Assembly (NCBI GenBank): GCA_017513445.1
Contig: JAFXFS010000018.1
Location: forward strand, 62,001-126,000
Origin: Bacteroidales bacterium
GTDB taxonomy: Bacteria > Bacteroidota > Bacteroidia > Bacteroidales > UBA932
Length of the DNA: 64,000 nt
Reading direction: 5' to 3'
The position numbers were made by a program, and so were the translations under genes. A model generated the notes under the pieces. The model saw only the letters and a list, made by a program, of their open reading frames with translations, did no database searches and was not told the origin of the DNA. Shown here piece after piece: positions 61,804-64,000 of this stretch (position 1 is the stretch's first letter; the number at the start of each line of letters is the position of its first letter).

Positions 61804-61863
61804 GTATTTTGAAGTGTCCCCTTTGACAGTTGTTAGTGGATTACAATTTAAATAGTTTGAGGT

Positions 61864-64000
61864 TTAGTACATCATATTCCACATTGCACTCTCAACCTTG
61901 GAGTTCTTTTTGGCATTCATCTTGCCAAAATTAAATGAGATACTAATTAAGAAGTGACGGCCAATAACATTTGAATAGACATCTTCTGTATATTCATCTG
62001 TGGTCCTTCTTGATAGATTCCTTGTCTGATTTAATATATCATTTACAGCAAAGGATAGTGTCATTGACTTAATACTCTTTCCTAAAGAGAAGTCCCATTT
62101 AAGTGAAGGATCTCCATAACCATTTGTATATCCGTGATAGAATAGATAACTCAACCTATTTTTCAATTCCCATCCTTTGGATGACTTATAGGTAAGATTT
62201 CCAGCCACACTATTATTCCAAGTATTAAGATTTGCTTTAGGATCAAGTGAATATTTGGTTATTCTGTTTGCTGTACTGGCCAAAAGAGATAGGTTGAGTC
62301 TCTCTGCATTATAGTTGAAAGTCAATGCCCCACTCCAATTATAGGTGTTGGTATTACTCTCCTTAAAACCACTTTTACCACTATAGAAACGATCACCATC
62401 TTCATTTCCCCAGAAGTTCTCTATAAAACTATAATAATCGAAAGAGTCCAAATCAAGTCCCTCTAAATCAGCAGCAGCTTGATAACTTACACTTTTATCA
62501 TATGAAACCCTACCATTTAATGCTACAGAGAATTGTCTCTCTTTACCAAAAGGTTGATTAAAATTGATATAAGTACTCAAATTCATACTCGGTTTAAGTG
62601 AATTTACCGGAATACCATAACGCACACCCTCTTTATCATACCAACTTGCAGAGACTATAGGGTTGTTTGTCATACTTCCATGACTGCTAATACTTAAATA
62701 TGAGAATGTTTTCTTATTATTAAATCTGTAAGAAAGAGTCATATTATTGCCAAATGTTGGCTTAAGATATATATTACCGGCCTCTATCTGAATTGGGTTT
62801 GACACATCAATAGCAGGTATAATCTTATCTCCGGAGAGCATATTGGAAGATCCACGATAATAAATCACAAAATTAGAGCTTCCGAAATTATATCTGTAAT
62901 TAAGGAAAGGAGACCAATTCATAAGCCACTCATCATCACCAGTTACAGACTCCACTCCCATAGATTTTGCTACAATCTCATTTCGTATCATATCTCCGGT
63001 CATACCAAATTGGATATTTGTAGTATCATTATTGTATTGAAGGAGCAGTTCAAGTCTCTCATTGAAATAATTATTTTTTGATAATGAAGAGTAATAATCC
63101 ACAACACTCTCCTGATTATAGGCAATTTCCTGTTGATTTCCATATTGGTAGATACTTAATGCGGAACCCCTTAGAAGCCATTTTTCTCCTATGGGCTCTA
63201 TATATCCCAAGTATCCGGTCAATCCATAATATTCACCATTAACATCATAATCAAGATCTCGCACATCTTTGGATGTACTATATTCAATCAAGCTCTTTTC
63301 TCTTTTTTGACCATCCTGCTCACTAATATCATAACTAATATTTAATGTCAGAGATCTTCTCTTCTTTCCAAAATCTTTTACACCCAAGGAAAGAAATCCA
63401 TTGGCTAAATATTTGTTATTGAATGAGTTAACTTCAGATGTAGATTTATTCAAGGTCTCATTCTGATTATAAGTTTGAGTAATATTAGATGTATAGGCCT
63501 TATTATTCGAATAGCTGAAACCTGGTTTGATCTGGAAAATAAATTTATCTCGCGATTTGTTTTTGAATTCGATATTGGCATTTATACCATCCTCAAAGCC
63601 ATATCCTGAGAATTTGGTATCAGTATATAGATTCTCACCAGAAGGCTGGAATGAAATCCTGGAAGAGACTCTTTGAGAATTTTTTGTATTGTGTTTGTAA
63701 ATAGCAGACATTGTCGATTCCATATTATCAATCCTGTCAGTGTTATAATTGAGACCACCTTGAGCGCTGGTCATAAGTCCGCCAAGTTTGGAATACTCAT
63801 CCTTTGCCATACCATTCACATTATAAATAAACATAGCAACAACACCGCTACCATAATCCACCACATTATATCCATTTCCTATTGCCACTATCTGATCTTT
63901 TTCTGTATAACCGGTAACCAACGCATTCCCATTATACAGGAATTTACCATCCTCTACCAATTCATTCTTTCTATCAGGTGTTATAGATGCTCCTGCCCCT
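61864..64000 (-). CDS. TonB-receptor-like outer-membrane beta-barrel protein, 5' end outside window
   Basis: The frame is open from the stop at 61864 to the window edge (about 712 codons; a TTG at 63960 is not the real start). The sequence is rich in alternating polar/aromatic beta-strands (FQPSGENLYTDTKFSGYGFE, NWSGALTFNYNAERLNLSLL) and has the closing-strand look of Bacteroidota outer-membrane barrels (FLISISFNFGKMNAK). The plug domain and any TonB box would lie upstream, outside the window. It is likely involved in nutrient uptake at the outer membrane; no SusD partner is visible downstream. Confidence 0.8.
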   Translation of the reverse strand, partial: GAGASITPDRKNELVEDGKFLYNGNALVTGYTEKDQIVAIGNGYNVVDYGSGVVAMFIYNVNGMAKDEYSKLGGLMTSAQGGLNYNTDRIDNMESTMSAIYKHNTKNSQRVSSRISFQPSGENLYTDTKFSGYGFEDGINANIEFKNKSRDKFIFQIKPGFSYSNNKAYTSNITQTYNQNETLNKSTSEVNSFNNKYLANGFLSLGVKDFGKKRRSLTLNISYDISEQDGQKREKSLIEYSTSKDVRDLDYDVNGEYYGLTGYLGYIEPIGEKWLLRGSALSIYQYGNQQEIAYNQESVVDYYSSLSKNNYFNERLELLLQYNNDTTNIQFGMTGDMIRNEIVAKSMGVESVTGDDEWLMNWSPFLNYRYNFGSSNFVIYYRGSSNMLSGDKIIPAIDVSNPIQIEAGNIYLKPTFGNNMTLSYRFNNKKTFSYLSISSHGSMTNNPIVSASWYDKEGVRYGIPVNSLKPSMNLSTYINFNQPFGKERQFSVALNGRVSYDKSVSYQAAADLEGLDLDSFDYYSFIENFWGNEDGDRFYSGKSGFKESNTNTYNWSGALTFNYNAERLNLSLLASTANRITKYSLDPKANLNTWNNSVAGNLTYKSSKGWELKNRLSYLFYHGYTNGYGDPSLKWDFSLGKSIKSMTLSFAVNDILNQTRNLSRRTTDEYTEDVYSNVIGRHFLISISFNFGKMNAKKNSKVESAMWNMMY

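Overview
The window reads as chromosomal DNA of an anaerobic Bacteroidota bacterium, most likely order Bacteroidales. It is AT-rich. Promoters follow the Bacteroidota TTTG-N19-TAnnTTTG pattern and ribosome-binding sites are mostly weak. There are outer-membrane barrels of Bacteroidota type (putative porin, TonB-receptor-like barrel), a UPF0597 protein, a DUF4293-like membrane protein and a DUF5009/HGSNAT-like membrane protein. Oxygen-sensitive enzymes (class III ribonucleotide reductase NrdD/NrdG, a group B type [FeFe] hydrogenase, QueH) point to strict anaerobiosis. No species is claimed.

Layout: 1-2.3 kb holds a truncated GH2 glycosidase and a cysteine desulfidase. 2.3-9.4 kb has tRNA-Glu(CTC), a tyrosine recombinase, an N-acyl-D-amino-acid deacylase, tRNA-Arg(ACG), rplS, an M23 peptidase, and dnaJ and grpE. 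9.4-16.9 kb carries a TauE/SafE exporter, fructose-bisphosphate aldolase, gmk-nadD, the KDG kinase/KDPG aldolase pair, a radical SAM-UbiA pair and a pseudouridine synthase. 17-25 kb has dnaK, a phosphoesterase, a BASS-like transporter, the hydrogenase, and a MurU-like/AmgK-RapZ fusion pair for cell-wall sugar recycling. 25-39.6 kb has nrdDG divergent from a nicotinate phosphoribosyltransferase-nicotinamidase fusion, a putative porin, an MltF-like transglycosylase, a LolCE permease, a nucleoside phosphorylase, a TPR protein and an M28-like protein. 39.6-49.4 kb has the uvrB-rel-uvrA operon facing mazG-tcdA-prfA. 49.5-56.3 kb has a CoA-transferase, a DUF5009 protein, a lipoprotein, an ABC-2/GntR operon and an amidase. 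58.2-64 kb has a ZIP transporter, queH, a HerA-like ATPase, tRNA-Lys(CTT) and a truncated outer-membrane receptor.

Functional links: gmk, nadD, the PncB-PncA fusion, the phosphorylase and NrdDG all serve nucleotide and NAD supply. AmgK-RapZ, the MurU-like enzyme, the transglycosylase, the amidase and the M23 peptidase serve peptidoglycan turnover and recycling. grpE-dnaJ and dnaK, split into two loci, form one chaperone system.

The least ordinary stretch is 56.25-58.17 kb, which has no conventional gene. It holds two 44-bp direct repeats that look like Bacteroidota type II-C CRISPR repeats; the upstream one also matches a complete Bacteroidota promoter. Between them lies a small, acidic, GC-richer ORF with foreign-looking codons, and a strong terminator follows. 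Tiny hydrophobic ORFs and two clusters of palindromic repeats lie around it. The same palindrome family (outer arms AGATT...AATGACG, variable inner stem) occurs in five intergenic clusters across the window.
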